A stretch of 64,000 bases of DNA, from NCBI RefSeq assembly GCF_036032445.1, contig NZ_CP107932.1:3102501-3166500 (forward strand). The letters are read 5' to 3'. The notes beneath the pieces were generated by a model that searched no databases, was not told where the DNA came from, and was given only the letters and a program-made list of their open reading frames with translations. The DNA comes from Nocardia sp. NBC_00416 (GTDB lineage: Bacteria; Actinomycetota; Actinomycetes; Mycobacteriales; Mycobacteriaceae). This document shows, in pieces, positions 26,347 through 34,988 of the stretch (the first letter of the stretch is position 1; each line of letters begins with the position of its first letter). Made by a program: the position numbers and the translations under genes.

Positions 26347-27465
26347 CTACAGGGCGTAGCGGAGGATGCCCGCGGCCTGCGCACCGTCGGGCAGGTCGGC
26401 GGCGCGTACGGCCAGCACCCGACCACCCGTGAGCAGGACACGACGGCTGATCTCGTCCAGGATTCCGGGAGCGTCCGTCGCCGTCGGCTCGCCGAACGTG
26501 ACCGCGCCGTCGGCGGAGATCGAACCGGGCACCGAGGCGTCCATATCGACCAGCAGTGTGTCGACGGCGCCGGCCGACGCCGCCCTGGCGAGATCGGAGA
26601 TATCGGTGGCGCCCCGGCCCTCGCCGCGACGTTCGTTCAGCAGTTCGACGAGCTGGGCCAGGTGCAAGGCGTAGTGGCGGTCCAGGATCTCCCGGGAGCG
26701 ATCGGCGAGCTCCTGATCGGAAGCACGTTCCGGGTTGCCGGGGATGCTCTCCTCGAGCAGATTGTCGTAGCTGTTCACCGACCGGAACAGGGCGTCGATC
26801 GGCTCGGTCGCCGCGAGGATCAAGGGGACGTGGCGCCCGGCCAGGAAGTCGCGTAGTTCGGTGTCGATGGCGCGGGCGTACTGACGGACGCGCATCTTGC
26901 GGCCCTCCTCGCCTTGTACGCGACGTTTCGGCGCACGGTCGCCGAGGCCCGCCTTGCCCGCGTGGTCGGCCGCACTCGCCGGCAGACCGGGTACTCGCAC
27001 CGTGTACGCCGGTTTGTCGGCGGTGACCTCCACCAACCGCACGCCGCCCTCGGCGAGGGCGAGGACGAACGCCGACTGGGGGAAGGTCACCACACGGAGG
27101 AGGCGTTTCAGATAGAAGCGCTCGCCCACCGTAGCGGAGGCGTTCAGCTGGTTGGGCACGCGGTAGGTGCGGATACGCGTCGGGGTCGCGAGGGTGACCA
27201 GGGTGCGAGATTGGTATCGCCAGAACTCGGCGTCGTCGATGTGGAGGTCGAACTCCTCCTCCAGCGCCGCGCGCGCTTCGGGATCGGTGACGGAGTCGAG
27301 TGCGCGCCGGACCTGGTCCCAGAACGCGATGCGGTTCTGGTCGGGGTTGGCGGAATCCGACTCGGTGGGGGTGTAGATCGAGACGCACCAGTCGTCGGTC
27401 GCAGCGGCGAGTGCTTCGATCTCGCCGCGGGTCGGGATATCGGTGTGCAGCACGAAATCCTCCAC
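26347..27465 (-). CDS. baeRF-family protein (bacterial archaeo-eukaryotic release factor-like)
   Basis: 372 residues. The N-terminal VSIYTPTESDSANPDQNRI with a following FWDQVRRAL helix, the RFYLKRLLRVV strand, the central FVLALAEGGVRLVEV and the C-terminal RRVLLTGGRVLAVRAADLP are typical of bacterial relatives of eRF1/Vms1-like proteins. Members are thought to act near stalled ribosomes or as RNA-binding nucleases; no specific function can be assigned here. The GTG at 27463-27465 has no clear ribosome site, so the start is uncertain. It stands alone after the tRNA cluster. Confidence 0.65.
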   Translation of the reverse strand: MEDFVLHTDIPTRGEIEALAAATDDWCVSIYTPTESDSANPDQNRIAFWDQVRRALDSVTDPEARAALEEEFDLHIDDAEFWRYQSRTLVTLATPTRIRTYRVPNQLNASATVGERFYLKRLLRVVTFPQSAFVLALAEGGVRLVEVTADKPAYTVRVPGLPASAADHAGKAGLGDRAPKRRVQGEEGRKMRVRQYARAIDTELRDFLAGRHVPLILAATEPIDALFRSVNSYDNLLEESIPGNPERASDQELADRSREILDRHYALHLAQLVELLNERRGEGRGATDISDLARAASAGAVDTLLVDMDASVPGSISADGAVTFGEPTATDAPGILDEISRRVLLTGGRVLAVRAADLPDGAQAAGILRYAL

Positions 27466-27883
27466 ATCTGTCGGTCGGATCGGTGCGCCGATATCCGGTG
27501 GAACCGGGCCGGGATTTCGGCGGCAGGCTCGCCTGAACGAGTACTTCGGGACGCTCGGATCGTGGCTTTGTACCGCCCCAGCATACTGTCGGCAAACGAT
27601 AATGGATCACCGAACCGCGGGCCGGCGGCCCGCGTCGCCACGTTCGGGCCGCCCGCCATCCGGACCATCGGGGCGCTTCCACGGGAAGCCACGCGGGCGT
27701 GAACGGGATCCCTGGCCGAGATCCGGGAGCGGACCGGCGCCGCGGCCGATTCGGGCGATCGGGACCACGACGCGCCGGGACGCTGCGGAACGCGCGTTCG
27801 CCGAGCATGCCGGTCGAGGGACCGAGCCGCCTATCGTTGTGCACGTGCAGGCGAACAGCCGAACCAGAGGAGAGGCGGCCGCT
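27466..27883. other. Divergent intergenic region without a gene
   Basis: 418 bases between divergent genes. It should hold both promoters. A TATCGT at 27832-27837 lies 7 bases before a GTG at 27845, a possible leaderless start for the next gene. No other structure recognised. Confidence 0.4.
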
Positions 27884-28210
27884 GTGTCATTGCAGGACGG
27901 GAAGCAAGCCGCGCACCGCGCTCTGGTGGACCGGGTCCTGCACGGCAAGGGCAGGTCCACGCCGGACCAGCGCGCCCACGCCTTCCACAACACCGATATT
28001 CCGCCGCCGTTGCACGCGCTCATCCACAAGGTCGTCACGGCGCCGACTCAGGTGACCGACGCCGACTTCGCGGCGGCCGAGGCATCGGGATACAGCGAGG
28101 ACCAGCTCTTCGAACTGGTGATATCCGCCGCGGTAGGCCGGTCGGCCCGGCTGTACGACGCGGGACTGGCGGCGTTGGCCGAAGCGGCCGGCAGCGAGGA
28201 GACCGAATAG
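27884..28210 (+). CDS. Carboxymuconolactone decarboxylase/AhpD-like small helical protein
   Basis: 108 residues, mostly helical: HRALVDRVLHGKGRSTPDQR, then IPPPLHALIHKVVTAPTQV and SEDQLFELVISAAVG, which resembles half of an AhpD/carboxymuconolactone decarboxylase fold but without its Cys-x2-Cys or Cys-x3-His. It has AGAGGAGAGG upstream of the GTG. An in-frame GTG at 27845 behind a TATCGT box would add 13 residues if the mRNA is leaderless. Its TAG overlaps the GTG of the next gene, so both were built to be translated together, but that next gene is frameshifted. Confidence 0.6.
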   Translation: MSLQDGKQAAHRALVDRVLHGKGRSTPDQRAHAFHNTDIPPPLHALIHKVVTAPTQVTDADFAAAEASGYSEDQLFELVISAAVGRSARLYDAGLAALAEAAGSEETE

Positions 28211-28790
28211 TGCGACTCGACATCCTCGACCACGGTTACCGTCCCGCAATCACCTTGCTGTTCCTGATCATCCGGCTGTTCTCCGGGCGGCCGCTGCCGG
28301 ACGCCGCCAAGCTGACGTTCTACCGTCCGACTTCTACGGCGCCGCGGCGAAGAAGTTCACCCACGAGGCGATGCGCGGGCCGTCCGCGTGGTCGGTGGCC
28401 GATCGGGAACTGATGGCGGCCTTCGTATCGAAGGTCAACGGCTCCGCGTTCTGCATCGGGGCGCACAGCGCTACCGCGGAGCGGGCATACCAGGACGGCG
28501 CGAAGGTGCGCGCGGTGCTGACCGATCTGGACTCCGCTCCGGTCGCGGAGGGACTGCGGGCAACGCTGCGGATGCTCGGCACGCTGACCGGGGCGGGGAC
28601 GGTGAGCGCGGACGATATGCGGGAAGTGCTGTCCGCGGGTGTCACCCGCGACCAGATCGGGGACGCGCTGGCGGTCTGCGCCGCGTTCGATACGACCAAC
28701 CGGCTCGCCGATGCCTTCGGTTTCGAATCTCCCGGGCCCGGGGGCTTCGAAGCGGGAGCCGATCACCTGCTGAAACGAGGCTATCGCTAG
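28210..28790 (+). pseudogene. Carboxymuconolactone decarboxylase-like (peroxidase-related) gene, frameshifted
   Basis: The first frame reads VRLDILDHGYRPAITLLFLI and on to LPDAAKLTFYRP, then turns into nonsense (STAPRRRSSP) with a stop at 28413. From 28329 the next frame continues the same protein: DFYGAAAKKFTHEAMRGPSA, the active-site region NGSAFCIGAHSATAERAY, and a normal end at 28790. One base is missing at about 28327-28329. Joined, it would be about 193 residues. Either a real loss of function or a sequencing error in TACCGTCCGAC. Confidence 0.75.
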
Positions 28791-28810
28791 GCGACGGCGC
28801 TACCGTCGCC
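28790..28810 (+). terminator. Hairpin terminator after the frameshifted gene
   Basis: GGCGACGG and CCGTCGCC form a perfect 8-bp stem with a 5-base loop, starting on the last base of the stop codon. No T tract follows. Confidence 0.5.
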
Positions 28811-28974
28811 ACGCCGCCGACCACGATCGGGCACGGCGACCCACCGCGCATCGGCCGATCACGCGCGGGCCGGGCGCGCAGCGGTGGTGGCCGCCGGAAT
28901 TGTCGGTCGGCGCGGTTAAGCTGACCCGCACGAACTCGTGCCGACCGGTCCCCGGGGGCCGACAGGGGGTGTGT

Positions 28975-30198
28975 GTGCAGGCGGAACCAGCCCGCGATGT
29001 GGTGCTCGACGATCCGGTCACCACCGATACCGGGGACGGCTTCCCCGACGATCTCCGTGACCATCTGTCGTTCGAGCTCGAGGAATGCGCCCACGAATTG
29101 GCCGGCCTCATCGACGATTACGCGGTCGATCGGGAACGCGCCGGCACCATCCTGCGGCTGCGACTCGGTATCACCGGCGACCGGCCCGAAACGCTCACCC
29201 GGATCGGCGCGCGGCTCGATTTCGCGCGCGACCGGGCCCGCCAGCTGCACACCAAGGCGGTCGGGGAACTGCTCCGGCACACCGCGCAGGCCGGACAGCT
29301 GCCGGTCCGGGCGTACGCCCGGCGCTATCCCGTGGGCACCCGGGATTCCGCGCTCACCCGAGCGCTGCTGGCCGAAACCTACGCCACCGATACCGATATC
29401 GCCGTGAACGATCTGTCGTACCTGAAATTGCGCTTGGCCGGGCACAGCGCGGCGGATGCGAAGCGGGTGGCGGGGTTCGTCACCCAGCGCATCGTGGGCT
29501 GGCGCAAGAAGACCAACCACCTGCTGTCCCGGCTGCGGGAGGACGGCGCTCCCGCCGGACCACCCGCGCCGTGGCCGAATCGGATCGACTGGCCCGGCGG
29601 CGCCGGTTCGCCCGCACCGCTGCCCACGGCCGCGGCCCGCTCGTTCGATCTGGACGATGACGGTCGCGGCTGGTTCTATCTGCACAAGGTCGGGCGCGAC
29701 ACCGGATTCGACTCCGGGCTCGAGGCCCGGTTGCTGCGGTTGCTCGACACCGACGACCGGATCCATACCTTCCAGGAATATCCCGATGCCCTCGGCTACC
29801 GGATCGACGGCGAGGAACGTCTGCACTTCCCCTCGGTGGTCGCCGAACTCACCGACGGACGCCGTGTGTTGATCGACGAACAACCACTCGGACATATCGG
29901 TTTTCACGTCAACCGGGCGAAATCGGCGGCCGCCCGCGCCTGGGCCCACGAGAACGGATGGGGCTGGCTGCTGTGGACCGGCAGCGCACTGGGCGAACCG
30001 GAACTCACGACCCACCGGGTTCCCGACGGGGTCGAGGAGCGTCTGACCGAACTTCTCGGCGCGGGCCCGGTCCGGCTGCCCGCACTGCGACAGCTGCGAA
30101 CCGACACCGGAGTCGACCTGCTCGATCTGATCGCGCTGACGGTCCGCAACGAATGGCGTTGGGATCGTGCGCCATTCCGATTGAGCGCGGCCCCTTAG
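28975..30198 (+). CDS. Sigma4-like helix-turn-helix protein with a degenerate TnsA-like nuclease domain
   Basis: 407 residues. Residues about 52-95 (GTILRLRLGITGDRPETL, then IGARLDFARDRARQL) match the sigma-70 region 4 helix-turn-helix, which binds -35 DNA. Residues about 243-340 resemble the TnsA N-terminal endonuclease (PD-(D/E)xK fold): GFDSGLEARLLRLLDTDDRI, then LHFPSVVAELTDGRRVLID and EQP. The expected catalytic Asp of PD is Ser287, and the E-x-K is Asp301-Glu-Gln303, so cleavage is unlikely; Glu250 is kept. It may bind DNA without cutting. No TnsB/TnsC partner is near. The GTG start follows AGGGGG by 5 bases. It converges with the CoiA-like gene. Confidence 0.6.
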   Translation: MQAEPARDVVLDDPVTTDTGDGFPDDLRDHLSFELEECAHELAGLIDDYAVDRERAGTILRLRLGITGDRPETLTRIGARLDFARDRARQLHTKAVGELLRHTAQAGQLPVRAYARRYPVGTRDSALTRALLAETYATDTDIAVNDLSYLKLRLAGHSAADAKRVAGFVTQRIVGWRKKTNHLLSRLREDGAPAGPPAPWPNRIDWPGGAGSPAPLPTAAARSFDLDDDGRGWFYLHKVGRDTGFDSGLEARLLRLLDTDDRIHTFQEYPDALGYRIDGEERLHFPSVVAELTDGRRVLIDEQPLGHIGFHVNRAKSAAARAWAHENGWGWLLWTGSALGEPELTTHRVPDGVEERLTELLGAGPVRLPALRQLRTDTGVDLLDLIALTVRNEWRWDRAPFRLSAAP

Positions 30199-30213
30199 CG
30201 CGGCGGGCGCGTC

Positions 30214-30238
30214 CCGTATCAGCCGGTGGCCGATACGG
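30214..30238. terminator. Small hairpin between two convergent genes
   Basis: CCGTATC and GATACGG pair (7 bp, 11-base loop) in the 49-base space between the stop codons at 30198 and 30248. Position supports a shared terminator; the stem is modest. Confidence 0.4.
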
Positions 30239-30247
30239 AACGGCGGG

Positions 30248-31219
30248 TCAGGGTTTGACGAACATCGTCGCCGCGATGAAGGTCGCCAGCAACAGCATCA
30301 CGAAGACCGTGATCACCTGCCAGTTGTCGATGGTCTTGTGCAGGCGCCGGATAGTGTCCTCCAGCGCATGATGTACCCGCTGCTGATCGGCGATCCGGCG
30401 ATCCACGGCGGCCACCGCCTCGGCCTGATCACGGGCACGCTGCGCCGTACGATCCATCCGCGCGACGGTTTTGGCGAGCTGACGCTTCTTCTCCCGCGCC
30501 GCCTGCCGGGCCATCGCCAGCGCGGTCCGCTGCGACATCAGCTCCCGCCGCTGCTGCTCGAGCAGCAGCGCCTGTGTCCTGGTGTGCTGCTCCCAGTCGG
30601 TCACTGCCGCCCATCCTTTCCGCACATGGTCGCGATAACCCCACGCGACCTCACCCGCCACCCATTGCCGGAGGAACTCCCGCAACTCGTACGGTCGCGC
30701 ACCCGGCGCGACCAGTCCGGCGCGGCCCACTTCCATCATGCCGGTCACTGCGCGGTACTCACACGAGACCGGGGCGAGATCGGCGATACCGAGCGCGGGC
30801 AGCTGCGAGACCCAGTAGCCGGGCGCGCACAACCACAGCACTCCCGCGTACCCGAGGGCCCGCAGCCGGTCCGTATGCTCCTGCGCGAGTTCCTGAGTCA
30901 GTGGACCGGTGCGCACCTCGATCGCGAACTGCTCGGTACCGCGCCGCCACCACACGTCGACGGTCACCGAACCGCAGCGCCGATCCACCACCGCCTCGTC
31001 CGCGCCGAACGCGAGCAACCGGCTCGCCAGCCAGAACTTCAGTCGCTGCGCATCCCACTGCGCCTCCACACAGCGAGCACAGCCGCAACCGTAACCGGAT
31101 GTGGATTTCTCCGCGGAATCCGTACCGACCGGACCGTCGGATATTCCCAGATCGGACAACATCGTCCGGCGCCCACACCGTATTTCAGTTCGCCGCTTCG
31201 TCTGCATGCGACCACCCAT
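30248..31219 (-). CDS. Membrane-anchored CoiA-like nuclease-fold protein with coiled coil
   Basis: 323 residues. An N-terminal cysteine cluster GYGCGCARC (residues 42-50) precedes a CoiA-like domain: VTVDVWWRRGTEQFAIEVRT with Asp88, Glu101 and Arg103, then HTDRLRALGYAGVLWLCAP. CoiA nucleases usually have Glu-x-Gln/Lys, so activity is doubtful. Residues about 205-290 are a long charged coiled coil, and about 299-318 is a C-terminal membrane helix ending FVKP. Such layout places the DNA-binding-like domain in the cytosol, tethered to the membrane. Start uncertain: in-frame ATGs at 31219, 31207 and 31162. It converges with the sigma4/TnsA-like gene. Function unknown. Confidence 0.6.
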   Translation of the reverse strand: MGGRMQTKRRTEIRCGRRTMLSDLGISDGPVGTDSAEKSTSGYGCGCARCVEAQWDAQRLKFWLASRLLAFGADEAVVDRRCGSVTVDVWWRRGTEQFAIEVRTGPLTQELAQEHTDRLRALGYAGVLWLCAPGYWVSQLPALGIADLAPVSCEYRAVTGMMEVGRAGLVAPGARPYELREFLRQWVAGEVAWGYRDHVRKGWAAVTDWEQHTRTQALLLEQQRRELMSQRTALAMARQAAREKKRQLAKTVARMDRTAQRARDQAEAVAAVDRRIADQQRVHHALEDTIRRLHKTIDNWQVITVFVMLLLATFIAATMFVKP

Positions 31220-31311
31220 CTAACCCGTCCCACCATGTCGGCCCGACACCACGCCGACACATTCCAGGGTGCTCTACAGATGCCGGTCACCGCCAGGTTT
31301 CTGCCCAGCAG

Positions 31312-32265
31312 TTACCCAGATGGGACCCGCCGAACCATCGCGCCGCGCGCTGTCCCGGTCACCGGATCGGCCGCCGCGAGCACGGTGCGGACAAGGGTCC
31401 GCAGCCACGCGTGCGCGGGGTCCGGAGTGTTCCGCGGATGCCAGGCCAGCGAAATCGTCACTTCGGGAAGCGGCAGCGGAATCTCGAAGGAACGCAGTCC
31501 CAGCGCGGGCAGGGTCGTATCCGCGACGACCGCGGGAGCCGGGCACACGGCGGCACCGGCACGCACCGCCAGTAGCGCCGTTGTCAGATCGGGGACAGTC
31601 GCCACCACGCGGCGGGTGCGGCCGTGCAAGGCGAGCCGATCGTCGATAGGGCCGCGGGCGATCCCCCGCGCGGAGATGCTGATGTGCGCGGCGGCGGCAT
31701 ACGCCGCCACCGTGACCCGCTCGGTGGCCAGCGGATGCCCCGGCGCCGCGACACCGATCAGCCGGTCGCCGCGCACCCGTTCCACCCGGGTCTGCGGGTC
31801 GGCCTGCGCGATCACGCCGACCTCGACATCGACGCGGCCGTCGCGCAGCGCGCTCGCGGATCCGGCCGGATCGCCCGGTACGAACCGCAGCGTCACGCCG
31901 GGGGCCTGCGCCCGCACTTCGGTGAGCAACCGACCGGCGAGTTCGGGGAGTACCGCGTCGTCCACGCGCAATGCGAACCCGCGGACCAGCGCCGTCGGAT
32001 CGACGGTGTCCGGTTTCGCCAGCAGCGCCCGCCCCTGTTCGACCAGCGCGCTCACCTCGAACCGCAACTCGAGCGCCCGCGGGGTCGGTACGAGCTGACG
32101 CCCCGCACGCACCAGGAGTGGATCACCGTAGACGCGGCGCAGCCGCGCGAGGGTGCGGCTGGTCGCCGCCGGCGAGGTGTTGAGCCGTTCGGCGGCCTGC
32201 GTGACGCTATTGGTCTCGAGCAGGGCGTGCAGGGCCACCAGCAGGTTCAGGTCCAGGTCCGGCAC
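31312..32265 (-). CDS. LysR-family transcriptional regulator
   Basis: 317 residues. The N-terminal winged helix is DLNLLVALHALLETNSVTQA followed by AERLNTSPAATSRTLARLRR; the rest is the periplasmic-binding-protein-like effector domain. The first residues (PDLDLNLL) resemble the NodD/PcaR-like subgroup. The start is a GTG at 32263-32265. It lies 6 bases after the flavin monooxygenase stop on the same strand, so it may be in that operon rather than divergent from its target as is usual for LysR. Confidence 0.88.
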   Translation of the reverse strand: MPDLDLNLLVALHALLETNSVTQAAERLNTSPAATSRTLARLRRVYGDPLLVRAGRQLVPTPRALELRFEVSALVEQGRALLAKPDTVDPTALVRGFALRVDDAVLPELAGRLLTEVRAQAPGVTLRFVPGDPAGSASALRDGRVDVEVGVIAQADPQTRVERVRGDRLIGVAAPGHPLATERVTVAAYAAAAHISISARGIARGPIDDRLALHGRTRRVVATVPDLTTALLAVRAGAAVCPAPAVVADTTLPALGLRSFEIPLPLPEVTISLAWHPRNTPDPAHAWLRTLVRTVLAAADPVTGTARGAMVRRVPSG

Positions 32266-32271
32266 GCCGGA

Positions 32272-34812
32272 TCAGGTTCGTGAGGAAGCACTGGTGGCCT
32301 GGGTTTCGGGCTCGGTGGCCGCCGACGGGTCGGTCGTGGTCCCCGACGGGTCGGTCGTGGTCGCCGCATCGGCGGTAGCTGCCGACGCACCGGCGGTGTC
32401 CGGCGCCGGACCCGGCTCGGTGGGGTGGGCGGGAGATTCCGGCGCGGTGCCGTTCGATGCCGGTTCGGCGGTCGCCGGTTCGGTGTCGTCGGATTCCGCG
32501 TCGAACGGCGATTCGGTGGTCGCCGGTTCGGTGGGCGGGACCGATTCCGAGATCTGGGAATCGGCTGCCGAAGCCGGTGCGGAGATCTCGGGTACGCCGA
32601 CCGGAGCCGACCCGGCGCTCTTCGGTTCGGCGGGCGACACCGGCTCAGCGGCGGGCGACGTGCCGTTGGGCGCCACCGGGCTCGCGCCCGATGTCTCGGG
32701 CACCGCGGATGGATCCGCCGCCGCGGCGGCCTGGGCCGCACGCATATCGAGCCGGATCGTCGGACTGTTGGACCGTGCGGCGATACCCGCGGCGCGCCTC
32801 TCGGCTGCGGCACGCCGCGCCTCGTCCGCGGCGCGCGCAGCGTCCACCGGCGACTGTGGCGCGTCCACTGGTCGCGCCGCATCCGCGGGCTGCGCAGCGT
32901 CCGCCGCATGGGGCGCGTCCACGGGCTGCGCGGGCGGCACCGGATCTCCCGGGTGCGGCCCGCGCACGGACGGCCGGGCAGTCACCGGCTGAGGCGCACT
33001 CCCGGACTGCGGCGTACTCGCGGGCTGCGGCGTACTCGCGGGCTGTTGCGTGTGCACCGGCCGCGGTGCCGACGTGGGCGGGGCGACGGAGTTGTCACCA
33101 GGACCGGCGGGCCGCGAACCGGGCATCTCGATGATCTTGGTCCGGTCGTTCGCACCGGGCAGCGCCGACTCCGGCAGCTGCACCGTCGGAGATTCGGACG
33201 CCACCGGCTGTTCGTCGGAGAGCTCGCGTCGTGCCGCACCCGTGTGGATCGGCTCGGTCGCGCCGGGCTGCGCGTCCGGCGACTGTGGCCGCGCCGACGG
33301 CGTCGTGCCGTAGCCGAGGGGGCCGAGACCCGCGCCGATGGGATTGCGCTTGCGGCGCGAGACCACGCGGTAGTCGCCCGGCCTGGCCGGCCGCACCCAC
33401 TGCGCGGCCCGCGCCGCGATCGGCAGCTTGACACCGAGATCGGCCAGAAGTTCATCGATATCCCGGATGGCGTACGGGGTGACGGCGGCGCCGTGCGCGT
33501 GGTGACCGCCGGTGTACTCCTCCATCCAGCGCAGCCGGGCGTCGACCCGCTCGCTCATCGCCTCACCGGGCGGCAAGGTCAGGTTCCTGGTCAGCAGCGC
33601 CGAGGTCCAGTGCGCGCCGACTTCCGCGCCCACCGCGCTGAGCAGCGACGAGTTGTAACCGGCGAAGGTCAGATGCGGTACATCCAACGGCAGGATCTGC
33701 CGGTACAGCCGGAAATTGCCGTGATCGTCGGTGAGCTGCCGCTGTACGTAGGGGGTCAGGAACGGAACCCGTTGCTGGAACCCGGTGGCGCAGACGACGA
33801 TATCGGCGCGGACCCGCTGTCCGTCGGACAGTTCGGCGAACGGACCGGCCTGGCCACCGCCCAGCGCGGCCACCCTGGTCTGCCCTCGCACGGTGATACG
33901 ACCGGCGGCCACCTGTTCGGCGAAACCATCCGCGGCGAGGCCGAACGCCGCCTCGTGCGCCTGCTCGAACCGCACCGGCGGCACCAGACCCAGTTCCGCG
34001 GCCCCGGATCGCTGAGCCGCCAGCGCTTCCACCAGATCGAGATTGCTCTCCCGGAACGAGCGGCCCGGGCCGTGCAGCAGCCGTTCGAACCGGCCGGGTT
34101 CGGGATGCCGGAGATGAGCGGCCCCGGTGCGGGTGAGCAGCACCCGCTCGACGTCGAGGCCCGGCGCGAGACGGCGCGGCATCTTCCACAGCAGCCTGCG
34201 TGCCACCACGGTGGTGTCGGCGGCGACCCGGCTGATCTCCGTGGCCAGGTCGCAGGCCGCGGCGCCGTACCCGACCACCACGACAGCCCGATCGCGCACC
34301 GCGTCCACGTCCAGGAACTGGGTGCTGTGGCCCAGTTGGCCACCGGCGCGGCCGAATTCGGTCGCACCGGCGAAATCCGGGATCTCGGGCTCGCTGAAGA
34401 CGCCGTTGGCGATCACCAGATGATCGCAGGAGGTGCGGTGCACTCCGTCGGCATCGCGGATCTCCAGCAACCAGCCGCCGTCGACCGGATCGGCCGCCAC
34501 CACCTCGGTGCGCAACCGCAACCGATCGGTGAGGCCGAAGGCGCGCACATAGCTCGCCAGATACTCCTGCATCCGTGCTCCGTCGAGCACCCGTGGGTAG
34601 TCGGCGGGCATCGGATGGTCGGAGAAGTGGTAGGTGTTCTTGCTGCTCTGCGCACGTAAGCCCGGGTAACGGCGAGTCTCGCTCCACACGCCGCCGATAT
34701 CGGGGGCTCGGTCGAAAACCTCGACCGCGAACCCATCCTCACTCAGGACCTTCGCGCAGACCAGACCCGCGATACCCGCACCGACGATTGCGATGCGGTT
34801 CCCGCTCCTCAT
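32272..34812 (-). CDS. Flavin-containing monooxygenase with long disordered C-terminal tail
   Basis: 846 residues. Residues 1-520 are a class B flavoprotein monooxygenase: FAD site IAIVGAGIAGLVCA, GGVWSETRRYPGLRAQSSK (near the FxGxxxHxxxY region), NADPH site VVVVGYGAAACDL, and VCATGFQQRVPF near the end. Residues about 530-846 are a Pro/Ala/Ser/Thr/Gln-rich tail with short repeats such as QPASTPQPASTPQ, no hydrophobic core and no membrane helix. The FMO families are usually 400-550 residues, so the tail is unusual. A TAATCT box lies 7 bases before the ATG, suggesting a leaderless mRNA. The substrate is unknown. Confidence 0.85.
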   Translation of the reverse strand: MRSGNRIAIVGAGIAGLVCAKVLSEDGFAVEVFDRAPDIGGVWSETRRYPGLRAQSSKNTYHFSDHPMPADYPRVLDGARMQEYLASYVRAFGLTDRLRLRTEVVAADPVDGGWLLEIRDADGVHRTSCDHLVIANGVFSEPEIPDFAGATEFGRAGGQLGHSTQFLDVDAVRDRAVVVVGYGAAACDLATEISRVAADTTVVARRLLWKMPRRLAPGLDVERVLLTRTGAAHLRHPEPGRFERLLHGPGRSFRESNLDLVEALAAQRSGAAELGLVPPVRFEQAHEAAFGLAADGFAEQVAAGRITVRGQTRVAALGGGQAGPFAELSDGQRVRADIVVCATGFQQRVPFLTPYVQRQLTDDHGNFRLYRQILPLDVPHLTFAGYNSSLLSAVGAEVGAHWTSALLTRNLTLPPGEAMSERVDARLRWMEEYTGGHHAHGAAVTPYAIRDIDELLADLGVKLPIAARAAQWVRPARPGDYRVVSRRKRNPIGAGLGPLGYGTTPSARPQSPDAQPGATEPIHTGAARRELSDEQPVASESPTVQLPESALPGANDRTKIIEMPGSRPAGPGDNSVAPPTSAPRPVHTQQPASTPQPASTPQSGSAPQPVTARPSVRGPHPGDPVPPAQPVDAPHAADAAQPADAARPVDAPQSPVDAARAADEARRAAAERRAAGIAARSNSPTIRLDMRAAQAAAAADPSAVPETSGASPVAPNGTSPAAEPVSPAEPKSAGSAPVGVPEISAPASAADSQISESVPPTEPATTESPFDAESDDTEPATAEPASNGTAPESPAHPTEPGPAPDTAGASAATADAATTTDPSGTTTDPSAATEPETQATSASSRT

Positions 34813-34988
34813 GGGCGAGAGATTACGTCGGATGTGTCCGGCAGCAAAGCTGGAGACTCTTTTACGCCCATCGCCGCAGGTGGGGAGAGGGTCGGCAGAT
34901 ACCGGGAAGCCCTGCCCGGCTGGGCTGCTCGCGCCCGCCGGACCTGCGCACATGCCGGGCCGCCGACGCACTGTGGTCTCATTGAACT

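Noticed and set aside
32425..34659. 744-codon plus-strand frame opposite the flavin monooxygenase
   Set aside because: Arg/Gly-rich antisense shadow without features.
31312..34812. LysR regulator and monooxygenase as a divergent regulator-target pair
   Set aside because: They are on the same strand 6 bases apart, so the usual divergent LysR arrangement does not apply.
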